Of a stretch of 30,000 nt of DNA, positions 29,696-30,000 are shown one piece after another. This DNA comes from Glandiceps talaboti (Eukaryota; Hemichordata; Enteropneusta; Spengelidae): the NCBI RefSeq assembly GCF_964340395.1, contig NC_135555.1:18085846-18115845 (forward strand), read 5' to 3'. Under the pieces are notes generated by a model. The model ran no database searches, had not been told where the DNA came from, and saw nothing but the letters and a program-made list of their open reading frames with translations. Positions within the stretch are counted from its first letter, which is position 1, and every line of letters begins with the position of its first letter. Made by a program: the position numbers and the translations under genes.

Positions 29696-30000
29696 GTAAG
29701 GGTCATACCTGTATTGATATAATTTTTACAATCTTGCAGATCGTAAACACTATGTGTGCCAAACGTCAATATGCCTTCCAGTTAGACCACGACTTCGAAA
29801 ACTGACATTTCAGCTAACTAAGATATTTAAACTAAAACTATAGTTACGACTGATCCGCACACTCGCAGTACCTAGGGTGGCATTTATGTTACCGCTGTCC
29901 TCCACTTGTGTAATCTGCGCATGCCTCATCAAGTATGTTCGAAATATGACTGATTCACAATCAAAAGCAGAAGATAACGTGTGTATGTACCTTATCACAA

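Overview
This is eukaryotic, metazoan nuclear DNA: AT-rich by eye, intron-rich (coding exons of 120-370 bp separated by introns of 0.45-2 kb), packed with microsatellites and degenerate retrotransposon tails. The coding content (CUB and LDL-receptor class A modules on membrane proteins) and the style of the repeats suggest a marine invertebrate. The phylum cannot be fixed from the sequence alone.

The window holds two protein-coding genes, arranged head to head and evidently paralogous. Gene A (minus strand, CDS 15260 down to 4096) can be assembled completely: nine coding exons with GT-AG introns, every junction phase compatible, total 1977 nt = 658 codons plus stop. It encodes signal peptide - CUB - CUB - CUB - LDLa - transmembrane helix - Cys-Cys-Cys and a basic stop-transfer segment - a long Pro/Tyr/Gln-rich cytoplasmic tail ending in a PPSY (PPxY) motif. 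Gene B (plus strand, CDS from 22171 to beyond the window) has seven coding exons here (1193 nt, 397 codons plus 2 nt): signal peptide - CUB - CUB - LDLa - transmembrane helix - seven Cys - Lys-Lys. The last exon in view ends in phase 2, exactly like the matching exon of gene A, so a tail exon probably lies outside the window. One intron of gene B has a GC-AG boundary.

Layout: 1-720 LINE reverse-transcriptase remnant (minus). 721-4095 no gene, with repeats and the probable 3' flank of gene A. 4096-15297 gene A; its introns carry a ~600 bp GATA/GTAG array, a LINE tail, foldback elements and a ~1.4 kb inverted-repeat element with a SAP-like ORF. 15298-22103 shared upstream region, with CpG-richer blocks, a near-perfect palindrome, a mosaic tetranucleotide array and two LINE 3' ends in tandem. 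22104-29695 gene B, with (TA)n, (CT)n, (GACA)n and (GAT)n arrays in its introns. 29696-30000 start of its next intron.

Both proteins look like type I cell-surface receptors or adaptors with an extracellular ligand-binding stalk. The sequence shows no enzymatic domain, and the ligand is unknown. No tRNA, rRNA or CRISPR was found. The large low-complexity reading frames are microsatellite artefacts.
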